In this document: positions 33,676-43,227 of the stretch, in pieces
How the letters are laid out: every line of letters begins with the position of its first letter
How positions within the stretch are numbered: position 1 is the first letter of the stretch
DNA from: an uncultured Oscillospiraceae bacterium
GTDB lineage: Bacteria > Bacillota > Clostridia > Oscillospirales > Oscillospiraceae
Direction of reading: 5' to 3'
Assembly (NCBI GenBank): GCA_944387845.1
Contig: CALXGH010000017.1
Coordinates: forward strand, 1 to 52,814
Length of the DNA: 52,814 nucleotides
The notes under the pieces: model-generated
What the model saw: only the letters and a program-made list of their open reading frames with translations
The model's database searches: none
Told to the model about the DNA's origin: nothing
Program-made: the position numbers and the translations under genes

Positions 33676-34275
33676 TTAATGCTCTTTTATTTCTAAATAT
33701 TCTATTAACTTTTTTCCAAATTCCTGAAGAGCCCGGGCCCTGTGAGATGCCTTATTTTTCTCCTCAGAACTTATCTCCGCCATGGTCCTGCCGAACTCTG
33801 GCATATAAAACAGAGGATCATACCCAAATCCATTTTCGCCCCGCTCTTCATGCATTATCTCTCCGGGGCACTGGCCGATTGCCGTTATCTTATCTCCGTT
33901 CGGGAATACGCACACGATGGCCGATACGAATTTCGCCTTTCTGTTTTCAATACCCTCCATTTTTTTAAGAAGATACATATTTCTATCATGATCAGTCTTG
34001 TCTTCCCCGGCATACCGTGCGGAATAAACTCCCGGCTCACCGCCTAAAGCCTCAACCACAAGGCCGGAATCGTCGGAAACGGCAGGAAGTCCTGAAGCCT
34101 TGCAGGCTGCATCAGATTTTAAAAACGCATTTTCCTCAAATGTCGTGCCTGTCTCCTCAACGTCAAGGTCAAGTCCGGCCTCTGACTGGGAAATGACTTC
34201 ATAGCCCAACCCGGACATTATAGCCTGCATTTCCTTGAGTTTCCCTTTATTATTGCTGGCAAGAATAAATTTCAT
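33676..34275 (-). CDS. rdgB: XTP/dITP pyrophosphatase (RdgB/HAM1)
   Basis: 199 residues from ATG 34275, preceded by GGAGG at 34281-34285 (complementary strand); a longer frame from a TTG overlapping that site is rejected. It starts with the substrate loop FILASNNKGKLKEM and carries SDDSGLVVEALGGEPGVYSARYAG and GENGFGYDPLFYMPE, all diagnostic of HAM1. It hydrolyses non-canonical purine triphosphates to keep them out of DNA and RNA. It lies 18 bases after ftsY. Confidence 0.95.
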   Translation of the reverse strand: MKFILASNNKGKLKEMQAIMSGLGYEVISQSEAGLDLDVEETGTTFEENAFLKSDAACKASGLPAVSDDSGLVVEALGGEPGVYSARYAGEDKTDHDRNMYLLKKMEGIENRKAKFVSAIVCVFPNGDKITAIGQCPGEIMHEERGENGFGYDPLFYMPEFGRTMAEISSEEKNKASHRARALQEFGKKLIEYLEIKEH

Positions 34276-34293
34276 TACAGCCTCCAAAATCTT

Positions 34294-35190
34294 TTAATCC
34301 AAAAGTGCGTTTACAAAATCTTCCGGATCAAACTCCATAAGATCGTCTATCTGCTCACCTACGCCGATATATTTTACCGGCACACCAAGCTCTTTGGATA
34401 TAGCGAAAACTATACCACCTTTCGCGGTGCCGTCAAGCTTTGTCAGAACAATACCGGTTATACCGGCCGTCTCCGCAAACTGTTTTGCCTGCAAAAGTCC
34501 GTTCTGACCTGTTGTAGCGTCGATAACAAGAAGAGTTTCCCTGTCAGCGTCCGGCAGTTCTCTATCAATTATTCTGCTTATTTTGTTCAGCTCGTTCATC
34601 AGGTTAGTCTTGTTGTGCAGTCTACCTGCTGTGTCGCATATAACCACATCACAGTCTCTGGCTTTGGCCGCGCTTATGCTGTCAAACACAACAGCGGCGG
34701 CATCCGACCCCTCACTGTGCTTTACAATGTCGCAGCCTGCCCTTTCAGCCCATACCGTAAGCTGTTCTGCGGCAGCAGCCCTGAACGTGTCCCCGGCACA
34801 GAGCAAAACTTTTTTGCCAGCGCTTTTCATCTGCATGGCAAGCTTTCCTATGGTCGTGGTCTTACCCACTCCATTAACTCCCACCATAAGCACAACAGAA
34901 GGCTTTGTATTCAGCTTCAGGCTTCTGTCCTCAGCGTATATTTCCTCCACCAATATTTCAGCCAGAGCGGCTTTTATATCGGCCATGGATCTTAAATTAT
35001 TCTCTTTTACCACATCTCTAAGCTTTTCAACAGCTTCAAGAGCTGTCATCGCGCCCAGATCTGCCATTATCAGGGTCTCTTCAAGCTCCTCAAAGAACTC
35101 CTCGTTGGCACCTGTAAATGAGGCGAACATTCCTCCGATCTGTTTTCCAGTTTTGGAGAGCTTAGTTTTTAATTTCTCAAAAAATCCCAT
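34294..35190 (-). CDS. ftsY: Signal recognition particle receptor FtsY
   Basis: 298 residues: a short N-terminal N domain helix bundle, no long acidic A domain, then the SRP GTPase G domain. GTP-binding motifs: GVNGVGKTT (104-112), DTAGRLHNKTNLMNEL and TKLDGTAKGG. It docks ribosome-SRP complexes at the membrane. It lies 16 bases after smc, as in many Firmicutes. Confidence 0.96.
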   Translation of the reverse strand: MGFFEKLKTKLSKTGKQIGGMFASFTGANEEFFEELEETLIMADLGAMTALEAVEKLRDVVKENNLRSMADIKAALAEILVEEIYAEDRSLKLNTKPSVVLMVGVNGVGKTTTIGKLAMQMKSAGKKVLLCAGDTFRAAAAEQLTVWAERAGCDIVKHSEGSDAAAVVFDSISAAKARDCDVVICDTAGRLHNKTNLMNELNKISRIIDRELPDADRETLLVIDATTGQNGLLQAKQFAETAGITGIVLTKLDGTAKGGIVFAISKELGVPVKYIGVGEQIDDLMEFDPEDFVNALLD

Positions 35191-35206
35191 TTTGTTCCGC
35201 CTTCCT

Positions 35207-38200
35207 TTAATCCATTATGGTCTTTTCCGCTTCATCAAGGTCGATATCAATAACCTGTGAAACACCTTTTTCCTGCATGGTAACGCCGTATAAAACATCG
35301 GCCTCTTCCATTGTTCTGCGCCTGTGAGTTATCACAAGGAACTGGGTCCTGTCTGTCATTGTCCTCATGTACTCAGCAAAGCGGGAGTTATTTGCCTCAT
35401 CCAGAGCCGAGTCTATCTCGTCCATAAATACAAACGGCGTGGGCCGTACTTTTAGTATGGCGAAATAAAGCGCAATGGCCACAAATGCCTTTTCTCCACC
35501 TGAGAGCAGGGTTATTGTCTTAAGGGCCTTACCTGGTGGCTGGACTTTTATCTCAATGCCGCAGTTTAAAATGTCGTTTTCATCTTCAAGCTCAAGGGCG
35601 GCTCTACCTCCACCAAATAGCTCTGTGAATGTACTTCTGAAGCTGGAGTCTATCTCTTTAAACTTCTCTGCGAATATTTTCGTCATCTCCGATGTAATAT
35701 CGTCGATTATCATATTTAGTTCAGAGCGGCTCTTTTCGATATCATCTCTCTGGTCGGTAAGATAAGTATATCTCCCGTTTACTCTCTCATATTCCTCTAT
35801 GGCCCCGATATTGGGACTGCCCAGCTTGGATATCTCTCTTTTGCGCTCGCCTATTCGTCTCTGGGCTGCAGACTTATCATCAAGCTCTCTTGCCTGCTCT
35901 TTGGCCGCAGACCTTGAAAGCTCATATGTGTCCCAGAGCTTGTCTATTATCTGCTTTGCGCTCAGCTCAGCTGACAGCCGCATCTGTTCAAGATTTCCAC
36001 TCTCCCGCTCCAGGCTGAGTATTTTGCTATTCATATCCTGCAAATCTCTGTCCCTTTTAGCCCGCTCGGATTCAAGGTCCATCTTCTCTCCGGCAATACG
36101 GGAAAGCTCACCTCTGAGCCTCTCGCCCATGGCCTCATATGCTTCCGCCTGATATAATTTTTCAGATATCTGCTCCTTCAGCTTTTCGTTTTCAACCTTC
36201 AGATTTTCTATCATCTCACGCTGTCGCATACTGCCACCAGCAAGATCTTTCATAAGATTCTTAAGATTCAAAACAGCGTCGGACAAAGTGGCAATCTCAG
36301 TTTCAATACCTGCGCTGCGACGAAGTATCTCATCTCTCCGCTCTCTATTTTCGGTAATCTTATTTACAAGATTCTCATAACCTGCAGAGCTCTCCTCTGA
36401 CTTTTCTCTTATCTCATCAAGCTCTGCCTGGGCTTTCTTCAGCTTTTCTTCTATTTCGGAAAGCTCTCTTTCCTCTGATAAAAGCTTCTCATTAACTGAC
36501 GATGTCTCCTCCTTTATGGAATCGGCAGCCATCCGGCAGTTTTCGCTTATGAGCCTGCACTGCTCTATTGAAGCCTCCAGTTTCAACAGGGAATCCTCAA
36601 GGTTTCGTTTTTCTCTGCCGGCAAGGTCAATTTCCCTTCTTACTGTTTCAAGCTCTCTTGTGGCGCTCTGCGCGGCAAGCACGGTCTTTTCAAGTTCTGT
36701 CTTCATGGCCGTCTCCTCTTTTTTAAGAGACTCCAGCTCATTGGCTCTCGACAGTATACCTGCATTTTTTGATGATGAACCGCCTGTCATGGAGCCGCCG
36801 GCGTTTACCACCTGACCATCCAGAGTTACTATCCTGAATCTGTTTTTATATTTTCTGCCAAGCCTTATGGCATTATCTATATTGTCTGTAACAGCGGTCC
36901 TGCCTAAAAGATACAGGAAAATGCCGCTGTATTTTTTATCAAAACTTACAAGGTCCGACCCAAGGCCTTCGAATCCCGGCTCATTTTCAAGATTTTCCGT
37001 AAGAGTCGTGCCCCTCATTGTGGAAACAGGCATAAACGTAGCTCTGCCCCCGTCCCTGCGCTTTAAAAAGTTTATGGCTGATTTGCCGTCCTCTTCCGTC
37101 TCCACGATTATATTCTGCATGGCGGCGCCTAGGGCGGTCTCTATAGCAAGGGCGCAGTCATCATCCGCTTTGGCAATCTGCCCCACAGTGCCGCACACTC
37201 CCTTGAGTATCCCTCTTGCTGACTCCTGCATTACAGTCTTTACTGCCCTTGAGTATCCAGCGTAGTCCTTTTCCATCTCCTCAAGAAGAGATATTCTGGA
37301 TTTCATGGCTCTGTATTCCATCTCAAGACCGGACGCCTCTTTTTGCAGTTTTTCAGCCCGACTTTCTCTGGACTGAAGTCGCATTTTATAGCCGTTTATT
37401 ATATTTTCTGAAGATTTAAGGTCATCTTGAACCTTTTTCAGTTCTTCCTCTGTCTGATTCTGCCGCTCTTTAGCCTCAGTGAGTTTTTCATCAGCTGACC
37501 TGGCGGTAAGCTTCAGCTCCTCAAGACGCTCTTTTTCCCTCTGCACATTATCTCTTACAAAATCATACCTAGAGCTGTCAGCAGCTTTTTCCGCAAGCAA
37601 TTCATTTTCCCGCTTCAAGAGGGCGCCCAAATGGGCCTGGGCTCCTTCAGAGTCCATTGAAAGCTCCTCAGCAAGGGCATTTAGTGCCTCAACGGCTTTG
37701 CCATTCTCCTCAAGCTCAGACTCGCCGCCGTGGATTCTCTCCATGTGCCTGGCTATCTGCTCTTCAATGCTGTCGCTTCTGCCCTCCTGGCTTTTCAGCT
37801 CCTCCTCTATTCTTTCTATGTTTGCAACATTTGCCTCCACTGTGGCCTTTAAGACCGCTGCAGCATTTTCCGCCTCGTTTTTGTCGTTTCCGGCTCTTGC
37901 TATCTCATCACGGACTTTTTCGCTCTCAATATCCTTCTGCCTGGTCCGCTCTGCGATCTCTTCGCTCTTTTCATAAAAAAGCTCCAGATCCCGCTTAGCC
38001 TCCTGGCTCTCGGCGCACACATTTTCATAATCTACCCGGTACTTTTCAGCACGTCTGTCGTACTGCTCCAGATCGTCCATCCAGGCAGAGATCTCAATAC
38101 CCCTCAGTTCGTCCCTTAAAACGAGATATTTTTTTGCCGTCTCGGACTGCTCTTTAAGGGGTCCAACCTGCATTTCAAGCTCGCTTATCTTGTCATTTAT

Positions 38201-38770
38201 GCGCAGAAGGTTGTCCTCAGCCTGCTGAAGTTTGTGCTGAGACTCCTCTTTCCTGTGGCGGAACCTGCTTATGCCCGCCGCTTCCTCAAAAACATCGCGC
38301 CTGTCTGTGCTCTTTATGGAAAGTATCTCATCTATTCTGCCCTGACCGATTATACTGTAACCCTCACGTCCAAGACCTGTATCCATCAAAAGCTCATTTA
38401 CGTCTTTCAGACGGCATGACTTTTTATTTATGTAATATTCACTGTCCCCGGATCTGTAATACCTTCTTGTTATCATTACTTCCGAGGCTTCTGTGTCAAA
38501 TATATGTCCCGAGTTGTCCAGAATAAGGGATACTTCCTCAAAACCCAGAGGCGATCTTTTTTCCGTACCTCCGAAAATAACATCCTCCATCTTACCACCG
38601 CGGAGAGCTTTTGTGGACTGCTCGCCCATTACCCACCGCATAGCGTCTGATATGTTTGATTTTCCGGAACCGTTAGGCCCTACAATGGCTGTAATATCCT
38701 TTTCAAAAGTCAACCTCGTCTTTTGGGCAAAGGATTTGAATCCCTGTATTTCAATGGCTTTTAAATACAA
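35207..38770 (-). CDS. smc: Chromosome segregation ATPase SMC
   Basis: 1187 residues from TTG 38770 (YLKAIEIQGFKSF), because AAAGGA directly abuts an ATG nine bases upstream and is spaced correctly only for the TTG. Walker A GPNGSGKSN at 31-39; two long coiled coils (~165-490 and ~670-1010) flank the hinge (~510-660, ILKGVCGTVGQIAKADDDCALAIETALG in part); the C-terminal head has LLSGGEKAFVAIAL and the Walker B segment FVFMDEIDSALDEANN. With ScpA/B it compacts and segregates the chromosome. ftsY follows after 16 bases. A promoter-like site lies over the end of the upstream radical SAM gene. Confidence 0.97.
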   Translation of the reverse strand: MYLKAIEIQGFKSFAQKTRLTFEKDITAIVGPNGSGKSNISDAMRWVMGEQSTKALRGGKMEDVIFGGTEKRSPLGFEEVSLILDNSGHIFDTEASEVMITRRYYRSGDSEYYINKKSCRLKDVNELLMDTGLGREGYSIIGQGRIDEILSIKSTDRRDVFEEAAGISRFRHRKEESQHKLQQAEDNLLRINDKISELEMQVGPLKEQSETAKKYLVLRDELRGIEISAWMDDLEQYDRRAEKYRVDYENVCAESQEAKRDLELFYEKSEEIAERTRQKDIESEKVRDEIARAGNDKNEAENAAAVLKATVEANVANIERIEEELKSQEGRSDSIEEQIARHMERIHGGESELEENGKAVEALNALAEELSMDSEGAQAHLGALLKRENELLAEKAADSSRYDFVRDNVQREKERLEELKLTARSADEKLTEAKERQNQTEEELKKVQDDLKSSENIINGYKMRLQSRESRAEKLQKEASGLEMEYRAMKSRISLLEEMEKDYAGYSRAVKTVMQESARGILKGVCGTVGQIAKADDDCALAIETALGAAMQNIIVETEEDGKSAINFLKRRDGGRATFMPVSTMRGTTLTENLENEPGFEGLGSDLVSFDKKYSGIFLYLLGRTAVTDNIDNAIRLGRKYKNRFRIVTLDGQVVNAGGSMTGGSSSKNAGILSRANELESLKKEETAMKTELEKTVLAAQSATRELETVRREIDLAGREKRNLEDSLLKLEASIEQCRLISENCRMAADSIKEETSSVNEKLLSEERELSEIEEKLKKAQAELDEIREKSEESSAGYENLVNKITENRERRDEILRRSAGIETEIATLSDAVLNLKNLMKDLAGGSMRQREMIENLKVENEKLKEQISEKLYQAEAYEAMGERLRGELSRIAGEKMDLESERAKRDRDLQDMNSKILSLERESGNLEQMRLSAELSAKQIIDKLWDTYELSRSAAKEQARELDDKSAAQRRIGERKREISKLGSPNIGAIEEYERVNGRYTYLTDQRDDIEKSRSELNMIIDDITSEMTKIFAEKFKEIDSSFRSTFTELFGGGRAALELEDENDILNCGIEIKVQPPGKALKTITLLSGGEKAFVAIALYFAILKVRPTPFVFMDEIDSALDEANNSRFAEYMRTMTDRTQFLVITHRRRTMEEADVLYGVTMQEKGVSQVIDIDLDEAEKTIMD

Positions 38771-38839
38771 CCAAAACATTCCTTTCAGCAGGCGAAATAA
38801 AGATATTCACCGCTTTTCTAAAAATAGACTTATCGAAAT

Positions 38840-38869
38840 ATTATATCATTCATCATTATACTTTTTCAA
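38840..38869 (-). promoter_or_regulatory. Probable internal promoter for smc-ftsY and downstream genes
   Basis: Minus strand TTGAAA (38864-38869), 18 bases, TATAAT (38840-38845), overlapping the 3' end of the radical SAM gene, 70 bases before the smc start. The 75-base gap here is the largest inside the block apart from leuS-rpsU. Confidence 0.55.
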
Positions 38870-39883
38870 TCGTAAATACTGGCTTCTGCCGGATTCCTCC
38901 ATATTTTCAAGCACCTTTATTTCCCGTATGCCGTATTTGTCCCGCAGCTCCAAAACATTTCGCCTTTTCTGACCTATAAACGTGGATTTCTGGCCTCGTC
39001 CAACTTCAAATATGAGCTTATCTGGAACAGATCCGCCAAAAGTCTCTTTAACTATTTCCTCCGCCTTTTTGAGGTATATCCTGCTCTCAACCATCTGGCC
39101 CAGGGCGGGGTGATATGCTCCACCAGCGGCAGCGCCGCCGCTAAGTTCCTCTGTAGGGTTAAGACCTAACCTTATTACAGGTATTCCTGCCTTTCTGAAC
39201 ATAGGTACTATTACGCTGCAAATCTCCACGGCGTCCTCCACCGTGTGTTCCTTATACCGTCCCTCAAGATACATGTCGTAAAGGGGCGTGTCCTTTACGA
39301 TTACCGTAGGGTATATCCTGACCCCATCTGGCTTCAGTTCAATTATCTTTTCCGCAGTCGCAACCGCCTTATCCGCCGTGTCTCCGGGAAGGCCTGTCAT
39401 CATCTGAAGTATCAGCTCCAGATTCGTCTGCCTTATGATCCCAACGGCCCTTACAGCGTCAGCCTGGCTATGTCCCCGCTCCGACAGCCTGAGAACCTCA
39501 TCGTCAAGGGACTGTACCCCGAGCTCAACGGTCTTAACATTATACGACAAAAGCCTTTCAACAGTTTCCCTGTCCATACAGTCAGGTCTCGTCGAAAGGC
39601 GAATGCTTTTTATTTTGTTTTCCCTTATATACGGGCGGACTGCTCCCAGAAGTTCTTCCTGCTGTGAAGGCGAAATGGCGGTAAAGCTTCCGCCGTAAAA
39701 GGCGAGCTCCGTCTCCGCCTCATCAGGTATTCTGGGCAGAGCCTTCTCTATCTCCTCTTTCACAGTCTGGGCGGTCTGAGGCCTTACCTGGCCAGAGATC
39801 CGCCTCTGATTGCAAAACACACAGTTGTGGGGACAGCCCAGATGCGGGACAAAAACAGGTATTATATATCTTTTAGGTCTCAT
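38846..39883 (-). CDS. Elp3-like radical SAM protein without acetyltransferase domain
   Basis: 345 residues. The cluster motif is CPHNCVFC (CxxxCxxC, Cys17/21/24), with GGSFTAI and the SAM-binding region ELGVQSLDDEVL and TGLPGDT further on. A C-terminal radical-SAM extension (~245-340) is present but the GNAT/KAT half of true Elp3 is absent. A gene of this type between rnc and smc is frequent in Clostridia, and its substrate is not known to me; tRNA modification is only a guess from the Elp3 resemblance. It overlaps the rnc end by 11 bases, with GAGGAAG inside rnc as ribosome site. Confidence 0.87.
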   Translation of the reverse strand: MRPKRYIIPVFVPHLGCPHNCVFCNQRRISGQVRPQTAQTVKEEIEKALPRIPDEAETELAFYGGSFTAISPSQQEELLGAVRPYIRENKIKSIRLSTRPDCMDRETVERLLSYNVKTVELGVQSLDDEVLRLSERGHSQADAVRAVGIIRQTNLELILQMMTGLPGDTADKAVATAEKIIELKPDGVRIYPTVIVKDTPLYDMYLEGRYKEHTVEDAVEICSVIVPMFRKAGIPVIRLGLNPTEELSGGAAAGGAYHPALGQMVESRIYLKKAEEIVKETFGGSVPDKLIFEVGRGQKSTFIGQKRRNVLELRDKYGIREIKVLENMEESGRSQYLRLKKYNDE

Positions 39884-40556
39884 TCTGCAACTTCCTCAAA
39901 GCGTCGCCGGCTGCCGCCTGCTCCGCCTCCTTCTTATTCTTGCCGCTGCCTGTGCCCACAACTTCTCCATTTAAAGAAACAGAAAATGTAAACACCTTGT
40001 CATGGTCCGGTCCACTCTGGTCCACAAGATTATATGCCAAGACCTGTCCACTTTTCCTCTGGACAAATTCCTGAAGTGCCGTCTTATAGTCGGTAACAAG
40101 AATAGCGATACCTTTTTCCATAGGTTCGATTATAAACTTATATATAATCCCGCTGGCTTTCTCATATCCGCCGTCAAGATAGACAGCAGCTATGACCGCT
40201 TCCACTGCGTCGGCAATAATCGAGTGCCTTTTTCTTCCGCCGCCCTGCTCTTCACCTTTACCCAAAAGCAGATAGCTTCCAAGCTGAAGCTCCTCAGCCA
40301 CTCTGGCAAGGCTCTGCTCGCACACAAGCTCAGCTCTAAGCCTTGTCATCTGACCCTCAGGCATCTTTTGCTGTCCTCTGAAGAGATAATTTGCCACTAC
40401 CATGCCAAGTACTGCGTCCCCTAAAAACTCAAGGCGCTCATTGCACTCTAAATTTCTCTTTTTATTTTCGTTCGCGTAGGAACTATGGGTCAGAGCCGTT
40501 TTAAGCAGCTCTTTGTCTTTAAATTCATAGCCCAGTTTTGCTTCTATCTCTTCCAT
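39873..40556 (-). CDS. rnc: Ribonuclease III
   Basis: 227 residues. The catalytic domain has the signature NERLEFLGDAVL (39-50) with E43 and D47, plus D116 and E119 in IADAVEAVIAAVYLDGG. A dsRNA-binding domain occupies ~157-225 (TALQEFVQRKSGQ... to EAEQAAAGDALRKL). It processes rRNA precursors and double-stranded leaders; the stem in the pnp leader at 24042 is a possible target in this window. It starts 27 bases after acpP and overlaps the next gene. Confidence 0.97.
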   Translation of the reverse strand: MEEIEAKLGYEFKDKELLKTALTHSSYANENKKRNLECNERLEFLGDAVLGMVVANYLFRGQQKMPEGQMTRLRAELVCEQSLARVAEELQLGSYLLLGKGEEQGGGRKRHSIIADAVEAVIAAVYLDGGYEKASGIIYKFIIEPMEKGIAILVTDYKTALQEFVQRKSGQVLAYNLVDQSGPDHDKVFTFSVSLNGEVVGTGSGKNKKEAEQAAAGDALRKLQNET

Positions 40557-40583
40557 TTATTTTACTTCCAATCAAAAATTTTA

Positions 40584-40838
40584 TCAGCCAGCAATCTCAA
40601 TAATATAATCAACTGCCTGGCCTATTGTTTCCCACTGGACAGCAGATCTGTATATTTCCTTCATTCTCGGTTCCAGACTGATATCCAGCTCCTCTTCCAG
40701 TATATATACTATTTCCATAAGATCCAGAGAGTCCAAGTCCAGATCTTCGATGGGCGTATCCATGTCAAGATAAACATCCTCGGATAAGACATCCGAAACC
40801 GCCCCGCTCAAGGTCTCAATAACATCTTCAGCGGTCAT
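40584..40838 (-). CDS. acpP: Acyl carrier protein
   Basis: 84 residues, strongly acidic. The phosphopantetheine site is Ser37 in DLDLDSLDLMEIV; the usual GxDSL glycine is replaced (LDLDSL), and the sequence between helices II and IV (ISLEPRMKEIYRSAVQWETIGQAVDYI) is more divergent than the main AcpP of fatty-acid synthesis normally is. Position between plsX and rnc is the classical acpP position in Firmicutes, which supports the name. A second ACP elsewhere in the genome is possible. GGGAG precedes the ATG, and plsX ends 13 bases upstream. Confidence 0.88.
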   Translation of the reverse strand: MTAEDVIETLSGAVSDVLSEDVYLDMDTPIEDLDLDSLDLMEIVYILEEELDISLEPRMKEIYRSAVQWETIGQAVDYIIEIAG

Positions 40839-40851
40839 TTTGATCTCCCTT

Positions 40852-41874
40852 TCAGTTTTCCCCTCTGGTCATTTTTATATGCTCAGTAATTTTCTCCGCT
40901 ACATCAAGTTCCGCTGTCTTTATGGCCTGACCGATAGCGGCGCATATTGCGTCGGCCTTACTGGATCCGTGTGCCTTGATTACAGGCTTCGATATGCCCA
41001 AAAGCGCAGTACCGCCAACACTTGATGCGCTGAACCTGTTTTTAAACGAAGCAAGGTCGTTTTTTATAAGTCCAGCTGCTATTTTGGTTTTCGTACTTTT
41101 AAGCAGAATCTTTTTTATCTCGCTCATGAAAAGAGCTCCGCAGCCTTCTATTGATTTGAGGAGAATATTTCCAGTGTATCCATCGGACACTACAACATCG
41201 CAGCCGCCAAGGAGCACCTCTTTGGCCTCAATGTTGCTGATAAAGTTTATCTCGCCTTTTTCTCCAGCCTCTTTCAGCAGCTTATATGTCTGGGTCTGAA
41301 GCTCAGTACCCTTTGTCTCCTCTGTACCTATGTTTAGAAGACCCACTCTGGGGCTTTCTATACCCATAAGGCTCTGGGCATAGGATTTTCCCATATAAGC
41401 AAACTGCATGAGATAGTCAGGTGTACACTCCGCGGTAGCGCCACAGTCGATTAAAACTGTACCATGCTCAGCGCCGGTAGGTATTACCGGGGCCAGAGCC
41501 GCTCTTCTTATACCGCCGATACGTCTTACAATAAATGTTGCGCAGGCCAAAAGAGCACCAGTGCTTCCGGCAGATACAAAAGCGTCTCCGCCGCCGTTTC
41601 TCAACATTCTCAGGCCCAGCACCATAGAGGAGTTAGGCTTGGATTTTATTATTGTAGATGGGTTATCTTCCATCTCCACCACTTCATCAGCGTGGGCAAT
41701 TTCAATTCCGTTGGGCAGATCCTTTATGTCCAGCTTCTCTAGACTTCTGAGTATCTCCTCACCTTTTCCGTAGAGGACGATCTCTGCCCTGTATTTCTCT
41801 GCGGCCATGACCGCACCTTTAACGATCTCAAAAGGAGCGTTATCTCCGCCCATAGCGTCAACAATAATTCTCAT
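40852..41874 (-). CDS. plsX: Phosphate acyltransferase PlsX
   Basis: 340 residues from ATG 41874, with AGGGAGA at 41881-41887 (complementary strand); a longer frame adds ten residues inside the end of trmFO and is rejected. It starts with the family signature MRIIVDAMGGDNAPFEIVKG and carries GSTGALLACATFIV and VVSDGYTGNILLKS. PlsX converts acyl-ACP to acyl-phosphate for PlsY in phospholipid synthesis, acting at the membrane surface. Adjacent to acpP, its substrate carrier. Only one base separates it from the trmFO stop. Confidence 0.96.
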   Translation of the reverse strand: MRIIVDAMGGDNAPFEIVKGAVMAAEKYRAEIVLYGKGEEILRSLEKLDIKDLPNGIEIAHADEVVEMEDNPSTIIKSKPNSSMVLGLRMLRNGGGDAFVSAGSTGALLACATFIVRRIGGIRRAALAPVIPTGAEHGTVLIDCGATAECTPDYLMQFAYMGKSYAQSLMGIESPRVGLLNIGTEETKGTELQTQTYKLLKEAGEKGEINFISNIEAKEVLLGGCDVVVSDGYTGNILLKSIEGCGALFMSEIKKILLKSTKTKIAAGLIKNDLASFKNRFSASSVGGTALLGISKPVIKAHGSSKADAICAAIGQAIKTAELDVAEKITEHIKMTRGEN

Positions 41875-41875
41875 G

Positions 41876-43183
41876 TCATTTCTCCCTTGAAAGTGTATCT
41901 TCAAAAACCTTCAGCGCTCTTCCGGATATCTCCATATTTTTATTTCTCTTACCTTTTACTTTGTATCCAAGCGGTGAGATTATGCCGAAATTTATATTCA
42001 TAGGCTGGAAATTACCTACTGAGCCGTTACTGATATAAAGGGCAAGTGCGCCTGTGGCCGTCTCCTGTGGAAAATCAAAAGGCTCCTTCCCCAGCATCTC
42101 CATAGCCGTCTCCATACCTATAAGCATACCGGAGGCCGCCGACTCTACATAACCCTCAACACCTGTCATCTGGCCGGCAAAGCTTATCCTCTTTTCGCTC
42201 TTCAGCCGGTAATATCTGTCAAGAAGTCTAGGGGAGTCCAGATATGTATTCCTGTGCATTACACCGTACCTTACAAACTCAGCGCTTTCAAGACCCGGTA
42301 TCATGGAGAACACTCTTTTCTGCTCTCCAAATTTCAAATGGGTCTGAAATCCTACAATATTATATAGGGTACCATCGCTGTTATCTTTTCTCAACTGGAC
42401 AACGGCGTATGGTTCAGATCCTGTTTTAGGGTCCTTTATGCCTCTTGGCTTTAGTGGTCCGAAGCGCATTGTGTCCTCGCCACGCCTTGCCATTACCTCG
42501 ATAGGCATACAGCCTTCAAAAACCGCGCCCTCATCGAAACCGTGAACCGGCGCTTCCTGAGCCGAGCACAGCTCCTTCCAAAACGCCCTGTACTCATCTT
42601 TCGTCATGGGACAGTTTATATAGTCAGCGGTGCCTTTATCGTACCTTGACGCAAAAAAGGCCCTTTCCATATCTATACTTTCTTTTGTTACTATAGGCGC
42701 CGCAGCGTCATAGAAATTCAGCGATGCCACATCACCGCACTTTTCAGCGATTTTTTCGCTTAAAGCGTCGCTCGTGAGGGGGCCGGAGGCAATTATAACC
42801 CTTCCATCCGGGATCTCCGTGGCCTCACCGTAAACTATCTCAATATTGCCGCAGGCCTTTATTTTATCAGTTACCATCTGGGAAAACGAAACTCTGTCCA
42901 CGGCCAGGGCGCCTCCAGCGGGTACGCGGCATTTGTCTGCGCACTCCATTATTAGGCTGTCCGCTCTACGCATTTCCTCCTTTAAAAGGCCTACTGCGTT
43001 TGTAAGCTCATCGCTCCGTAGAGAATTGGAACATACCAGCTCCGCAAAGGTATCTGCCACATGGGCCGGGGTTTTCTTATCCGGCTTCATCTCAACAAGC
43101 TTTACGTCTATTCCTCTTTTGCTTAGCTGCCACGCTGCCTCGCAGCCGGCAAGGCCGGCGCCTATAACCGTAACTTTTTCCAT
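41876..43183 (-). CDS. trmFO: Folate-dependent tRNA (m5U54) methyltransferase TrmFO
   Basis: 435 residues. FAD motif [15 protein letters not shown] at the N-terminus, then the TrmFO segments [36 protein letters not shown] and [16 protein letters not shown]. It uses methylene-tetrahydrofolate and FADH2 to make ribothymidine 54 in tRNA, the enzyme of most Firmicutes instead of SAM-dependent TrmA. It is a paralogue of MnmG, which is also present at 21573. topA-trmFO order is conserved in Firmicutes. 44 bases separate it from topA. Confidence 0.96.
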   Translation of the reverse strand: MEKVTVIGAGLAGCEAAWQLSKRGIDVKLVEMKPDKKTPAHVADTFAELVCSNSLRSDELTNAVGLLKEEMRRADSLIMECADKCRVPAGGALAVDRVSFSQMVTDKIKACGNIEIVYGEATEIPDGRVIIASGPLTSDALSEKIAEKCGDVASLNFYDAAAPIVTKESIDMERAFFASRYDKGTADYINCPMTKDEYRAFWKELCSAQEAPVHGFDEGAVFEGCMPIEVMARRGEDTMRFGPLKPRGIKDPKTGSEPYAVVQLRKDNSDGTLYNIVGFQTHLKFGEQKRVFSMIPGLESAEFVRYGVMHRNTYLDSPRLLDRYYRLKSEKRISFAGQMTGVEGYVESAASGMLIGMETAMEMLGKEPFDFPQETATGALALYISNGSVGNFQPMNINFGIISPLGYKVKGKRNKNMEISGRALKVFEDTLSREK

Positions 43184-43227
43184 CTTCTATCCCTTCACTT
43201 TATAAATGCCCAAAGCATTTCCAAGGT

